Origin: Bryobacterales bacterium
GTDB taxonomy: Bacteria > Acidobacteriota > Terriglobia > Bryobacterales > Bryobacteraceae
Assembly (NCBI GenBank): GCA_026954325.1
Contig: JAIXKK010000208.1
Location: forward strand, 1 to 48,469
Length of the DNA: 48,469 nt
Direction: 5' to 3'
Both the position numbers and the translations under genes were made by a program. Below are positions 33,530 through 43,181 of the stretch, piece by piece (within the stretch, counting starts at the first letter, position 1; each line of letters opens with the position of its first letter). The notes beneath the pieces are model-generated. The model saw only the letters and a list, made by a program, of their open reading frames with translations. It had not been told where the DNA came from and searched no databases.

Positions 33530-34162
33530 CTAAGATCGGCTTGCGGAGGCGGCTTGATTAGGCTCCCACAACACTTCCGGCGCCCCGAGTTTGTGATTCG
33601 CCCAGCGGCTCCAGACGAAAAACCCGTCACTAAGCCGGTTCAGATAGCCGAGGGCCGCGGGGGGAATCTCTTCCTGCCTGGAGAGCGCCACGGCAATCCG
33701 TTCAGCGCGGCGGCAGACGGTACGGCAGAGGTGCAACTCGGCATTGAGGCGGCTGCCGCCCGGGAGGACGAAGGACCGCAGGGTAGTCAGCGGAGTGTTC
33801 ATTGCGTCGATGTCGCGCTCCAATTGCTCGATGTCCGCGGGGGTGATCCGCGGCTGCTTCGGGTGGACATCCTTAGGCAGTGTCGCCAGTGTGCTGCCCA
33901 GATTGAACAGTTCGTGTTGTACACGGCGCAGAATGCTGAAGAGCGGCAACAGGTCGGGGGCGGCGGTGGCAAGCTCTTCGATAGACACGCAGGCCAGACC
34001 GACCTGTGAGTTCAACTCGTCGACAGTGCCATAGCACTCCAAACGGATGGAATCCTTGGACACCCGCTGTCCACCCGCCAGACTGGTTTCGCCGGCGTCG
34101 CCGCGGCGCGTGTAGATGCGGTTGAGGGCAATCCTCGGCTCATGAAAAGGCTTCTCTGCCAT
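33530..34162 (-). CDS. Cob(I)alamin adenosyltransferase, PduO type
   Basis: Transfers adenosyl from ATP to cob(I)alamin to make coenzyme B12. The PduO-family marks are present: the ATP loop YTRRGDAGETSLAGG, ECYGTVDELNSQVGLA, the helix VQHELFNLGSTLATL, FVLPGGSRLNAELHLCRTVCRRAER and YLNRLSDGFFVWSRWAN. The length of 210 aa is slightly longer than average. TAGGAT (34174-34169) ends 6 bases before the ATG, suggesting a leaderless start; AGGA in the same box could instead act as a weak ribosome-binding site. It lies between the CPBP protease and the kinase, all on one strand. Confidence 0.92.
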   Translation of the reverse strand: MAEKPFHEPRIALNRIYTRRGDAGETSLAGGQRVSKDSIRLECYGTVDELNSQVGLACVSIEELATAAPDLLPLFSILRRVQHELFNLGSTLATLPKDVHPKQPRITPADIEQLERDIDAMNTPLTTLRSFVLPGGSRLNAELHLCRTVCRRAERIAVALSRQEEIPPAALGYLNRLSDGFFVWSRWANHKLGAPEVLWEPNQAASASRS

Positions 34163-34168
34163 AATTTC

Positions 34169-34174
34169 ATCCTA
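34169..34174 (-). promoter_or_regulatory. -10 box, leaderless start of the adenosyltransferase gene
   Basis: Minus-strand TAGGAT with 6 bases to the ATG at 34162. Confidence 0.35.
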
Positions 34175-34190
34175 AAGCAATAAGCACGTG

Positions 34191-34907
34191 TCAATTGGCG
34201 CGCCGGCGATCCCGGCATAGCCAGACCACCGTACCCAGCATCACCGCCGCTCCCGCCGCCGAAAACCAGGTGGAGGACATCCCGCCCTCGCGGCCGCGCG
34301 TCTCGAGGAGCAATCCTGACCAGTGGAACACGAGGTTCCATCCCCAGTGCAGGCCGATGGCCAGCCACATCGATTCGGTCTTCCAAAGCGGCCAGGCGAG
34401 GCTCGCGCCCAGCAGGCACAGAAAAATCCACAGCGCCGGTCCACGGCTGAGCACGTAAATATGGTTTAGCACGTAGAGCGCCGCCGATGCGGCGACGAAC
34501 GCGGCGCCGCGCGGCCGCGGCCAATGCCGCCACACATCGCCACGAGTGAGAATATCTTCCGACGCCGATGCAAGAAAGGACCCCAGGCCAGTGAGGAAAA
34601 ACGCGGGGGCCAGCGGCGGCAACGGATTCACCCGCTCGACGCTAAAGGACCCCGCGGCCCAGCCGAGCCACGAGACTCCGGCGCAGAGAACGAACCCGAT
34701 GGCGGCTCCTGACGCCAATTTCCGCGCCCACCCGCCGGGCGGGAGCGCATAGCCCGCAAACGACCGTCCGCCCACCAGCCATGCGCCCGCAAAGAACAGC
34801 AGGGTTGCCGCCAGCCAGACACGGCGGTCAGCGATAACGTAATCGTACAGCCTTTGCGGCATTTGATAGAGGACGAACAGAAGGGCGTATCCCAACGGAA
34901 TCCGCAT
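34191..34907 (-). CDS. CPBP family intramembrane metalloprotease
   Basis: A multi-helix membrane protein with the three short motifs of the CAAX-protease/bacteriocin-processing (CPBP) family. E117-D118-x3-R122 sits in SASEDILTRG, where EExxxR is usual. N148-H149 is in YVLNHIYVL, and H187 with N191 in GLHWGWNLVF. At least six hydrophobic segments are visible. The substrate is unknown. The ATG at 34907 begins a typical membrane protein. A TTG at 34931 lies 7 bases after TATACT (34944-34939) and is an alternative leaderless start. nadE is divergent. Confidence 0.75.
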   Translation of the reverse strand: MRIPLGYALLFVLYQMPQRLYDYVIADRRVWLAATLLFFAGAWLVGGRSFAGYALPPGGWARKLASGAAIGFVLCAGVSWLGWAAGSFSVERVNPLPPLAPAFFLTGLGSFLASASEDILTRGDVWRHWPRPRGAAFVAASAALYVLNHIYVLSRGPALWIFLCLLGASLAWPLWKTESMWLAIGLHWGWNLVFHWSGLLLETRGREGGMSSTWFSAAGAAVMLGTVVWLCRDRRRAN

Positions 34908-34974
34908 GTTTGGCGGCCTTTGCGAGGGCAAGATGTAGAGTATAGCTCAGAGGCGAACGCTTGCCCGCCATCGC

Positions 34975-34980
34975 TACAAT
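34975..34980 (+). promoter_or_regulatory. -10 box, leaderless start of nadE
   Basis: TACAAT ends 8 bases before the ATG at 34989; no Shine-Dalgarno sequence. Confidence 0.5.
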
Positions 34981-34988
34981 GTAACTTC

Positions 34989-36638
34989 ATGCGTATCGCG
35001 CTCGGCCAGATCAATCCCACTGTCGGCGATCTCGAAGGCAACGCCACCCTAATGGCGCATGCCAGCCAGGATGCCGCGCGCGCGGGAGCCGATCTGGTGG
35101 TTTTCCCCGAGCTTTCCCTCAACGGGTATCCGCCGCGCGACCTGGTGGAAAAACCGAGCTTCCTTGCCCGCACCGAGGAGGCCCTCGAACGGCTTGCCGG
35201 CGAAACCGCCGGTCTGCCGCTGGCGATAATCAGTGGGTACGCCGGGCAGTCCGGGGAGAAGGCGGGAAAGAGTTCCATCAATGCCGCTGCCGTCCTCGAG
35301 GGCGGGCAGGTCATTTTCCGCCAGGTGAAGATGCTGCTGCCCACCTACGACGTGTTTGATGAAGCGCGCTATTTCCAATCGGCCGATCATCAGGAATTGT
35401 GGGCGTGGCGCGGGCGGAAAATCGCCCTCACCATCTGCGAGGATGCCTGGAACGACCGGATGTTCTGGGAAAGGCGGCTGTACAAGCGCGATCCCGTGGA
35501 TGAACTGGCGCACGACGGCGCCCGGATGCTCATCAGCATCAACGCGTCTCCCTACCACATGGGAAAGCGGGCGCAACGGCGCGAAATCTTCGCGAACACC
35601 GCGCGCCGCCACCGGATTCCCGTCGTCTACGTGAACCAGGTGGGCGGGAATGACCAACTCGTGTTCGACGGATCCAGCTTTGCGCTCGACGCCAACGGTG
35701 AGCCGCTTGCCTTGGCCGCGTCGCTGGCCGAGGATCTGGTGATCTTCGACATCGACGCGCCGCCCGCGCCCGCCGCCATCCGGCCCACGCTTGACGATGA
35801 ATGCGAGGCGGTTTACGAAGCGCTGGTGCTGGGCACGCGGGACTACATCCGCAAGTGCGGCTTTCGCAGCGTGACCATCGGGTTGTCCGGCGGTATCGAC
35901 TCTTCCCTCACCGCGGCGATTGCCGTGGATGCGGTGGGCAGGGAGAACGTGATGGGCGTCGGAATGCCGGGCCCGTACTCCACCGGGCACAGCCTGACGG
36001 ACGCCCGTATTCTGGCCGAAAATCTCGGCATCCGCTTCGAGGTATCGAGCATCACGGCGGCCTATGAGACGATGCTCGCCGAACTGGCCCCGCTGTTTGC
36101 CGGAACCGGGTCCGGTGTAGCCGAGGAAAATCTCCAATCACGGCTGCGCGGGCTCACCCTCATGGCGCTTTCAAACAAATTCGGTTCGCTGGTGCTGACC
36201 ACGGGAAACAAGAGCGAACTCGCCGTCGGCTACTGCACTTTGTATGGGGATATGTGCGGCGGCCTGGCGGTGATCAGCGACGTGCCGAAGACCCTGGTTT
36301 ACCACCTCTTGGGCAACGAACGTCACAACAACGCCATCCCCGAGGACGTATTCCTCAAGCCCCCATCGGCGGAACTGCGGCCGGACCAAAAGGATACCGA
36401 TTCGCTTCCGGAATATGACGTGCTCGACAAGATTCTCAAGGGATATGTAGAGGACTTCCTTTCTCCGAGCTGCATCGCGGAGAAATATCAACTCCCGCTC
36501 GACCTGGTGCGCGACATCGTGAACAAGGTCGACCGCAACGAGTACAAGCGGCAGCAAGCCGCTCCCGGACTCAAAGTAACCACCAAGGCGTTCGGAATGG
36601 GACGCCGCTTCCCCATCGCACAAAAGTTTTACGAATGA
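34989..36638 (+). CDS. nadE: Glutamine-dependent NAD+ synthetase
   Basis: Catalyses the last step of NAD synthesis, amidating nicotinate adenine dinucleotide with ammonia from glutamine. The N-terminal nitrilase-type glutaminase (~1-260) shows the Glu in VVFPELSLNGYPPRDL, the Lys in FRQVKMLLPTYDVFDE and the Cys in LTICEDAW. The C-terminal synthetase shows the PP-loop GLSGGIDSSLTAA, TGNKSELAVGYCTLYGDMCG and KPPSAELRPDQKDTDSLP. Total 549 aa, as in other two-domain enzymes. The ATG at 34989 is preferred because it matches the family N-terminus (MRIALGQINPTVGD). The next gene overlaps by ATGA. Confidence 0.95.
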   Translation: MRIALGQINPTVGDLEGNATLMAHASQDAARAGADLVVFPELSLNGYPPRDLVEKPSFLARTEEALERLAGETAGLPLAIISGYAGQSGEKAGKSSINAAAVLEGGQVIFRQVKMLLPTYDVFDEARYFQSADHQELWAWRGRKIALTICEDAWNDRMFWERRLYKRDPVDELAHDGARMLISINASPYHMGKRAQRREIFANTARRHRIPVVYVNQVGGNDQLVFDGSSFALDANGEPLALAASLAEDLVIFDIDAPPAPAAIRPTLDDECEAVYEALVLGTRDYIRKCGFRSVTIGLSGGIDSSLTAAIAVDAVGRENVMGVGMPGPYSTGHSLTDARILAENLGIRFEVSSITAAYETMLAELAPLFAGTGSGVAEENLQSRLRGLTLMALSNKFGSLVLTTGNKSELAVGYCTLYGDMCGGLAVISDVPKTLVYHLLGNERHNNAIPEDVFLKPPSAELRPDQKDTDSLPEYDVLDKILKGYVEDFLSPSCIAEKYQLPLDLVRDIVNKVDRNEYKRQQAAPGLKVTTKAFGMGRRFPIAQKFYE

Positions 36639-39139
36639 AACTCGCAGGCGTACTCGTACTTCTCTCCGCCGCGCTGGTTGTGATGCTTGTGTCGCAGCCC
36701 GCTTCCCTCACCAGACCCGGCAAACAACCCGGCGGCGCCTTTTTGCTCGTTAACGGCTGGCGCATCAAGCCCGCCGGAAAGCAGACTCAGGTCGACACCT
36801 TCCCTATGTCCACGGCGCTCTCGAGGGACAGGAAGCACCTGCTGGTGCTCAACGGGGGCTACAATCCGCCCTCGATCAGCGTCATCGACACGGACAGCGG
36901 CTCCGAACTGAGCCGTACGCGCGTTCCCGACGGCTGGCTGGGGCTCGCCATGTCTCCGGACGGGAAGAAGGTGTACGTGGGAGGTGGATCGAAGGCGAGC
37001 GTCTTCGAATTCGACTTCCCGGACGCCGGACTGACACCGTCGCGCACGTTCACCGTGGTTCCGGAAGCCACCCGCCAGCACCAGGATTTCATCGGAGACG
37101 TGCAGACCACGCCCGGCGGCCGCCTGCTGTTCGCTTCGCTGCTCTATCGCGATACGGTGGTTGTCATCAATCCGCAATCCGGGCGTGTCATCGAGAGATT
37201 CAAGACCGGGCGGCGTCCTTACCGCATCCTGTTTCACCCCGATGGGAAGTCCTTTTTCGTCACCAGTTGGGCTGACGGCACGCTCTACCATTACAATGCG
37301 GACACCGGCGAGGAACTCGGAAAGGTGAGATTGGGGTCGCACACCACGGATATGGTGCTGAGCAGCCGCAAGCCGCAAGCCGGCGAGGAGGCCGAGGAGA
37401 AGAAAGACCCGGCCGAGGCGCCATACGTATACCGGATCTTCGTCACCGCGGGGAATACGAACCGCACGTATGTGGTGGGCGTCACCGAAGGGAAAGATCT
37501 GCGCATGATCGAATCCATTAACGTCGCCATGACGCCCCGGCAGCCCGCGGGAATGACTCCGAGCGGGCTCGCGCTCAGCCCGGATCAGAAGCGGCTGCAC
37601 GTGGTCTGCTCGGATGCTAATGCGGTGGCCGTGGTGGATATCTCCGCGGCGCGCAGCCGCGTGCTTGGGTTCATTCCGGTGGGATGGTACCCGACCGCCG
37701 CGCGCGTGTTGCCCGATGGCCGCCTGGTGGTTCTCGACGGCCGCGGCGGGGGGAGCTTCGCCAACCCCAAGGGGCCGCGTCCCGATACGCAGACCGCGAA
37801 ATCGCACGAAGGGATCCGTTCCGACGAGTATGTCGCGGCCATTCAGCGCGGCGCCGTTTCCTGGATTCCGCCCTTTTCGGAAGAACAGTTGGCGGAATAC
37901 ACAAAAACCGTGTTCGACAACTCTCCATACCGTGACGCGTTGCTCGACGACGCGCGCGTTCCTCAGGGCAATCCCGTTCCCTCCCTTCCCGGAGGAAAAT
38001 CACCCATCGAGCACGTCATCTACATCATTAAAGAAAACCGCACCTATGACCAGGTGCTTGGCGCGCTCGGGAAGGGCAACGGAGACGCGTCCCTGGCGCT
38101 GTTCCATGAAAACTCCGCGCCCAACCACTACAAGCTGGCGAGGGAATTCGTGCTCTTCGACAATTTCTATGTCAACGCCGACGTGAGCGCCGACGGGCAT
38201 AACTGGACGATGGCCGCGATAGCTCCGGACTACGTGCAGCGGATGTGGCCGAACAGTTACGGCGGACGCCGCAAGCACTACGATTATGAAGGCGGCGAGC
38301 CCGCGGCGATTCCGCCCGCGGGCTACATCTGGACGAATGTGCTTTCCGCCGGAATTTCCATGCGCAACTACGGCTACTTCGTCACGAATGCGAAGCAGGC
38401 GGCGCCCCCGGGTGATCAGGTGGAGACGATTCGCGACCGCCAGTTGGTTCCGTTCACCAACCGCAAGTACCGCGGATTCGACCTCGACTATCCGGACATC
38501 GACCGCGCCAAGGTATTCCTGGAGGATCTGGCGGAATTCGAGAAACAGGGAACCATGCCGCGGTTCCTGCTGGTGCGCCTCGGCAATGATCACACCTCGG
38601 GCACGGCTGCCGGAAAGATTGCGCCGCTCTCCGCCATGGCTGACAACGACGCCGCCCTCGGCATGGTTGTCGAAGGAGTCTCGAAGAGCCGGTTCTGGCC
38701 GAAGACGGCTATCTTCGTTCTGGAAGATGATGCGCAGAACGGCGCGGATCACGTCGATTCGCACCGCTCGCCGGCGTTTATTCTCTCGCCCTACACCAGG
38801 CGCGGCGCGGTCGACAGCACGATGTACAACACTACTTCGATGCTGCGCACCATTGAGTTGATCCTGGGCCTGCGTCCCATGACTCAGTTCGACGCGGCTT
38901 CGAAGCCGATGTTCTCCGCCTTTTCCAAAGAGCCGGACCCGCGCCCGTACGAAGCCGAGAAGCCGCGCATCCCGCTCACCACTCGCAACGGCTCCGGTAA
39001 CGCGACAGCCGCGCGCTCCGCCAAACTCGATTTCTCCGATGCCGACCTGATCGACGATGATGAGTTGAACGACATCCTCTGGCGCGCCGTCCGCGGCACG
39101 GATCCGCCGCCGCCCGTGCGGAGCTATTTCTCGAGATGA
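36635..39139 (+). CDS. Exported beta-propeller (YncE-like) plus phosphoesterase fusion
   Basis: An 834-aa two-domain protein. An N-terminal membrane anchor or signal (GVLVLLSAALVVMLVSQ) is followed by a seven-bladed-propeller-like region of lactonase/YncE type (~50-370; ISVIDTDSGSELSRTRVPDG, VVVINPQSGRVIERFKTGRR, VAVVDISAARSRVLG). The phosphoesterase domain of the acid phosphatase/phospholipase C kind covers ~450-770, with the metal-site start VIYIIKENRTYDQVLG, then VNADVSADGHNW, LGNDHTSGT and EDDAQNGADHVDSHRSP. The fusion is recurrent in acidobacteria. It is translationally coupled to nadE, although function and compartment differ. Confidence 0.88.
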   Translation: MKLAGVLVLLSAALVVMLVSQPASLTRPGKQPGGAFLLVNGWRIKPAGKQTQVDTFPMSTALSRDRKHLLVLNGGYNPPSISVIDTDSGSELSRTRVPDGWLGLAMSPDGKKVYVGGGSKASVFEFDFPDAGLTPSRTFTVVPEATRQHQDFIGDVQTTPGGRLLFASLLYRDTVVVINPQSGRVIERFKTGRRPYRILFHPDGKSFFVTSWADGTLYHYNADTGEELGKVRLGSHTTDMVLSSRKPQAGEEAEEKKDPAEAPYVYRIFVTAGNTNRTYVVGVTEGKDLRMIESINVAMTPRQPAGMTPSGLALSPDQKRLHVVCSDANAVAVVDISAARSRVLGFIPVGWYPTAARVLPDGRLVVLDGRGGGSFANPKGPRPDTQTAKSHEGIRSDEYVAAIQRGAVSWIPPFSEEQLAEYTKTVFDNSPYRDALLDDARVPQGNPVPSLPGGKSPIEHVIYIIKENRTYDQVLGALGKGNGDASLALFHENSAPNHYKLAREFVLFDNFYVNADVSADGHNWTMAAIAPDYVQRMWPNSYGGRRKHYDYEGGEPAAIPPAGYIWTNVLSAGISMRNYGYFVTNAKQAAPPGDQVETIRDRQLVPFTNRKYRGFDLDYPDIDRAKVFLEDLAEFEKQGTMPRFLLVRLGNDHTSGTAAGKIAPLSAMADNDAALGMVVEGVSKSRFWPKTAIFVLEDDAQNGADHVDSHRSPAFILSPYTRRGAVDSTMYNTTSMLRTIELILGLRPMTQFDAASKPMFSAFSKEPDPRPYEAEKPRIPLTTRNGSGNATAARSAKLDFSDADLIDDDELNDILWRAVRGTDPPPPVRSYFSR

Positions 39140-39164
39140 TCCTCATGCCCGAACCACGTTAACC

Positions 39165-41264
39165 ATGCCCCGTATCTACCTTTGCTTTGTCTGGCACATG
39201 CACCAACCGTGCTACAAGGATCTGGTCTCGGGAGAGTATCGCCTCCCGTGGACGCGGATGCACGCCCTCAAGGACTACTACGGCATGGTGAAGATTCTCG
39301 AGGAATTCCCGTATATTCACCAGACTTTCAATCTTGTTCCTTCCCTGCTGATGCAAATCGAAGAGTATGCGTCCGGCCGGGCCGTGGACCCGTTTCTGCG
39401 CGTGGCGCTCAAACCCGCGGAAGAACTCTCCGAGCAGGAAATCCGGTTCATTCTCCAATACTTCTTTCAGGCCAATCCAACCCATCTCATCGGCCGCTAT
39501 CCGCGCTACGCGGAGTTGTTCGACGCCTGGCGGGCGGCGGACCGCAATTTCCGCCGGGCGATGCACGTGTTCAACGCACAGGCGCTGCGCGATCTCCAGG
39601 TGCTCTCGCAGTTGGCGTGGTTCGAGGAAGAATTTTTAGCCGGCGACTCCGAGGTTCGCTCCCTCGTTGAAAAGAGCAGAGAGTATTCCAAAGAGGACCA
39701 GGAACTGATCGGGCGCAAGCAGCTTCAGATTCTGGGACGTGTCCTTCCGGTCTACCACGACTTCGCGGCCACCGGGCAGATCGAAATCTCCGCCACGCCC
39801 TTTTACCACCCCATCCTGCCCCTCATCTGCGATTCGAATGTAGCGCACGAGGCCAATCCTTTTGTCCCGCTGCCCTCCCGCTTTCGCTATCCGCGGGATG
39901 CCCGGCTTCAACTCGAGCGGGCGATGGAGTACGTGGAGGCGAAGGTGGGCATACGCCCGGTGGGGCTCTGGCCATCGGAGGGGGCCGTCTCCGATGAAGC
40001 GCTCACCATCGCCGCCGAGTGCGGCTATCAGTGGGCCGCCACCGATAACGGAGTGCTCGCCCGCACGCTGGGACGCGGCGCCGACCCCACCACCACCTAC
40101 CGTCCCTACCGCTGGCGCAAGAACGGTAAGGAAGTAGCCATGATCTTTCGCGATCATTATCTCAGCGACCTTGTCGGTTTCGTCTATTCGAAGATGCACG
40201 CCGGCGACGCCGCGGCTGATTTCATTCACCGCATCCGCGAGAACTGCGCGCCCATCCTCTCCTCGGGGCGTGACGCCCTGGTTCCGGTCATCCTCGACGG
40301 AGAAAACGCCTGGGAGCACTACTACCTCAACGGACGTCCGTTCCTCCGGGACCTGTACCAGCGCATCAGCGAGGCGTCCGACATGGAGGCGGTGACCGTA
40401 TCGGAAGCCCTCGAGAAGGTGGAAGACGATCCGCTGGATCACATCGCCGCCGGTTCCTGGATCAGCGCCAACTTCGATGTCTGGATCGGCTTTGAGGAAG
40501 ACAACAAAGCCTGGGAACTGTTGCTCCAGGCGCGGGAAGCGTTTGAGCAGGTCGCGCCGGGATCGGTCCCCGAGAGCGACTACAAACTCGCTCTCGAGGA
40601 ACTGCTGATTGCGGAGGGAAGCGATTGGTGTTGGTGGTATGGCCCGCATCACGACAGCGACAACCGGCAGGAGTTTGACCAACTCTATCGCGACCACCTC
40701 GCCAACATGTACCGGGCGCTGCGCCTCACTCCGCCCTCGGACCTCAGCCGCCCCATCCTGCGCGCCCGCGCCAAGGCGTTGCATCAGGCTCCCGTGTGTC
40801 CCATCCACCCTGTCATCGACGGCGAGGTAAGCAGCTACTTCGAATGGATGGGCGCCGGGAACTACCGTGTCGACCGCCGCGGCAGCGCCATGCATGGCCA
40901 TCGCTTCCTGGTAAAAGAACTCTATTATGGAGCGGATGCCGGCTGTCTGTTCGTTCGCATCGATTTTCTGGACAATGAAGATCTCACCGGCATGGAGGTG
41001 CAGGTACGCATCAATTCGCACCACATGAGGCTGGCGCTGTCGGAGGCGCGGGCGGAAGTGTTGGAAGGCTCCGCCTTGGGCGTGCAGGCAGCCTACCGGC
41101 GCGCGCTGGAGTTCTCCGTGCCGTTTGCGAAGTTGAATCTCGATGGCCGTGAAACCGCCTGCCTGGAGATTTCCGTGTGGCAAGGCGGCCTGCCCATGGA
41201 TTCGCTTCCTCAGGAAGGGTGTCTCGAGATCAGGATGGCGAGAGAGAGCGAGTGGGTGGAGTAG
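39165..41264 (+). CDS. Glycoside hydrolase family 57 protein
   Basis: A cytoplasmic (no signal peptide) GH57 enzyme, the family of alpha-amylases, 4-alpha-glucanotransferases and branching enzymes. Conserved regions are visible: FVWHMHQPCY near the N-terminus, the nucleophile E272 in GLWPSEGAVS, and the acid/base D378 in VILDGENAWEHYY. The C-terminal ~150 residues form an extra beta-rich domain (VIDGEVSSYFEWMGAGNYRV onward) of a kind that accompanies some GH57 enzymes. Intracellular glycogen or maltodextrin processing is likely; the precise reaction is not deducible. No Shine-Dalgarno precedes the ATG, 25 bases after the upstream stop. Confidence 0.92.
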   Translation: MPRIYLCFVWHMHQPCYKDLVSGEYRLPWTRMHALKDYYGMVKILEEFPYIHQTFNLVPSLLMQIEEYASGRAVDPFLRVALKPAEELSEQEIRFILQYFFQANPTHLIGRYPRYAELFDAWRAADRNFRRAMHVFNAQALRDLQVLSQLAWFEEEFLAGDSEVRSLVEKSREYSKEDQELIGRKQLQILGRVLPVYHDFAATGQIEISATPFYHPILPLICDSNVAHEANPFVPLPSRFRYPRDARLQLERAMEYVEAKVGIRPVGLWPSEGAVSDEALTIAAECGYQWAATDNGVLARTLGRGADPTTTYRPYRWRKNGKEVAMIFRDHYLSDLVGFVYSKMHAGDAAADFIHRIRENCAPILSSGRDALVPVILDGENAWEHYYLNGRPFLRDLYQRISEASDMEAVTVSEALEKVEDDPLDHIAAGSWISANFDVWIGFEEDNKAWELLLQAREAFEQVAPGSVPESDYKLALEELLIAEGSDWCWWYGPHHDSDNRQEFDQLYRDHLANMYRALRLTPPSDLSRPILRARAKALHQAPVCPIHPVIDGEVSSYFEWMGAGNYRVDRRGSAMHGHRFLVKELYYGADAGCLFVRIDFLDNEDLTGMEVQVRINSHHMRLALSEARAEVLEGSALGVQAAYRRALEFSVPFAKLNLDGRETACLEISVWQGGLPMDSLPQEGCLEIRMARESEWVE

Positions 41265-41288
41265 GGAACAAAGGCGCGGCTGGGGGTG

Positions 41289-43166
41289 TCAGGGCAGCTT
41301 CAGGAACTCCTTCACGTCCTGAACCTCCTGCTTCTGATGCGTCCAGGCTTCGTCGATGGCTGCCTTCTCGGCCTGTGTCAGATGCCAGGAAAGCGGCGCT
41401 TCTTCCGAGGGAAACCGGAAACTTACCTGCTGAAACTCGAGTCCGCGGTTTTCGAGAATGATACGCGCCATCCGCACATCGTCGTAGTTGCGGGAAACCT
41501 GAGCGGTGTTGCGCATGGCCAGCAGCGCCTCCGGCGGCGCCAGCGCCTGGTAGAACCAGCCCCGAGTTTTCAACGCCGCCGATGGCTCCCGCGCCGCCAC
41601 GATGTCGATCAGCAAAATTTTCTTCACCGGCCCTGCCTCCGCCGTTCCGGCGAGCACGGCATCCACGGCCGACAGAACGCCGTAGTTGTCGAAATATCCG
41701 CCGTCGACAAAATGGTAAGGCTCATGCACTTCGGCGGCCACCCGCGCGGCGGGCGCCACATAGGGAAACGACGCCGACAGCCGCACCGCCGTCACGGGTT
41801 TCAGGTCGAGTTCGGGATACATCTCCGCAAATTCGCGCCGTCCGCTCGAGCGGCCCAGGTCAACGGTGGAGATGAGGCAGCGCTGTCCCGTCTCCGCGGC
41901 CATGGCGTTGAAGATATTGGCGGGCCGCTGTCCGCGCCTGGTTTCCTCGCGCCACTGGGCGAGCATGACGCTGTCCGCCGGCGCTGCCTGCCGTGCCGAC
42001 CACGCCCTCTCGGCCGCGGTTCCGCGGTCCACCAGCCTCGCGGAGGCGAACGGCAGAAACATACGCGGCAGGTCGCGATACACCAAACCGAACGCAATTT
42101 CCTCGAGGCTCGATGCCCTGGCTGCCCGGATGATGGCTTCGTGCCCGGACACCTTCCCGCCGTGATACCCCGCGCTGAAGTACATTGCGCCCAGGCTCCC
42201 GCCGGAGACGGAACTGATGAGACGCACCCGCGGGGCGAATTCGCCGCCCAGCGCTTCATCGAGTTTGGCGAGCACTTCCGCCGTCCAGGCCGCCGCCTGA
42301 ATCCCACCGCCCTGCGCGCTGACAATCACCGCGGTTTCGTAGGGCGAAGCGGCCATCAATTGCGGCGGCGTCAATGGTTCCACGCGGCTCGTCCTGGCCG
42401 CGGCGAAGTAAAAATCCGTGTCGAACCAGCGCGCGGTCACCAGAAGCGGGATGGCGAGCGCGAGCAGGACGGGAACACGAAACCGGTCGCACAGAAACGC
42501 GAGCCCGGAAATCAGATAGACCCCGACGAACACCAGGTTCAGTACGGAACAGAGAGTGGCCGTGCGCGGTATGGCCCGCAAGGCAATCAGCAGGTACAAC
42601 ACGGAAAAGATAGCCAGACACAGAGTGGCGAATCCATGGCCCGGAAGCAGAACTCCCTTCTCGTCGACATAGCCCGGCCCCAGCCGGCCCGTGAGGAACT
42701 TCATCAGCAGAGAGAGCCAGGCCGAGGGCTTCGGCCACAGCACCCGCCCCAACGCCACCAATCCCGCCGCCACCGCGCACCCCGCGGCCAGCGCCGCGGC
42801 CTTTTGCGCCGCCGCGCCCTGCGCCACGCCCGTTGCGCGCGCCAGGAAAAACACGCCGGCCGCCGCGTATAGTAAAGCGAACCATCGCGCCGCGCCCATG
42901 GCGTCCACATACGGCAAGCGGAACCGCGCCGGACCGTTGCGGAACACCAGGAAAGTCACCACCGCCAGCGTGGTCACCAGCAGCGCCACCTGTCCGGAGA
43001 CGAAGAACAGGTCCCGCGCGGTAATATCGAAAATTCCGTGCAGCAGGGAATAGGCCGGGCCGCCCCGATGGAGGCTAAGAAGCGGAAACAGCGCCAGAAA
43101 CGCGGCGCCCAGCAAAGGTACGCGCAACAAGTACAGATAGGCGAGGTTCAGGCCGCGCTCTCGCAT
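41289..43166 (-). CDS. Membrane-anchored patatin-like phospholipase
   Basis: The N-terminal ~250 residues hold several membrane helices (LLGAAFLALFPLL, GQVALLVTTLAVVTFLV, WFALLYAAAGVFFLA, ATLCLAIFSVLYLLIAL and others). The patatin domain follows with the oxyanion loop QGGGIQ, the nucleophile S321 in SVSGGS and the catalytic Asp in VDGGYFDNYG. Patatins are lipid acyl hydrolases with a Ser-Asp dyad. The membrane-helix fusion suggests an integral-membrane lipase facing the cytoplasm, but topology is not certain. A TAGTAT box ends 9 bases before the ATG. The M1 peptidase gene lies just upstream on the same strand. Confidence 0.87.
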   Translation of the reverse strand: MRERGLNLAYLYLLRVPLLGAAFLALFPLLSLHRGGPAYSLLHGIFDITARDLFFVSGQVALLVTTLAVVTFLVFRNGPARFRLPYVDAMGAARWFALLYAAAGVFFLARATGVAQGAAAQKAAALAAGCAVAAGLVALGRVLWPKPSAWLSLLMKFLTGRLGPGYVDEKGVLLPGHGFATLCLAIFSVLYLLIALRAIPRTATLCSVLNLVFVGVYLISGLAFLCDRFRVPVLLALAIPLLVTARWFDTDFYFAAARTSRVEPLTPPQLMAASPYETAVIVSAQGGGIQAAAWTAEVLAKLDEALGGEFAPRVRLISSVSGGSLGAMYFSAGYHGGKVSGHEAIIRAARASSLEEIAFGLVYRDLPRMFLPFASARLVDRGTAAERAWSARQAAPADSVMLAQWREETRRGQRPANIFNAMAAETGQRCLISTVDLGRSSGRREFAEMYPELDLKPVTAVRLSASFPYVAPAARVAAEVHEPYHFVDGGYFDNYGVLSAVDAVLAGTAEAGPVKKILLIDIVAAREPSAALKTRGWFYQALAPPEALLAMRNTAQVSRNYDDVRMARIILENRGLEFQQVSFRFPSEEAPLSWHLTQAEKAAIDEAWTHQKQEVQDVKEFLKLP

Positions 43167-43175
43167 CCGGCAAGC

Positions 43176-43181
43176 ATACTA
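43176..43181 (-). promoter_or_regulatory. -10 box, near-leaderless start of the patatin gene
   Basis: Minus-strand TAGTAT, 9 bases before the ATG at 43166, overlapping the end of the upstream gene. Confidence 0.35.
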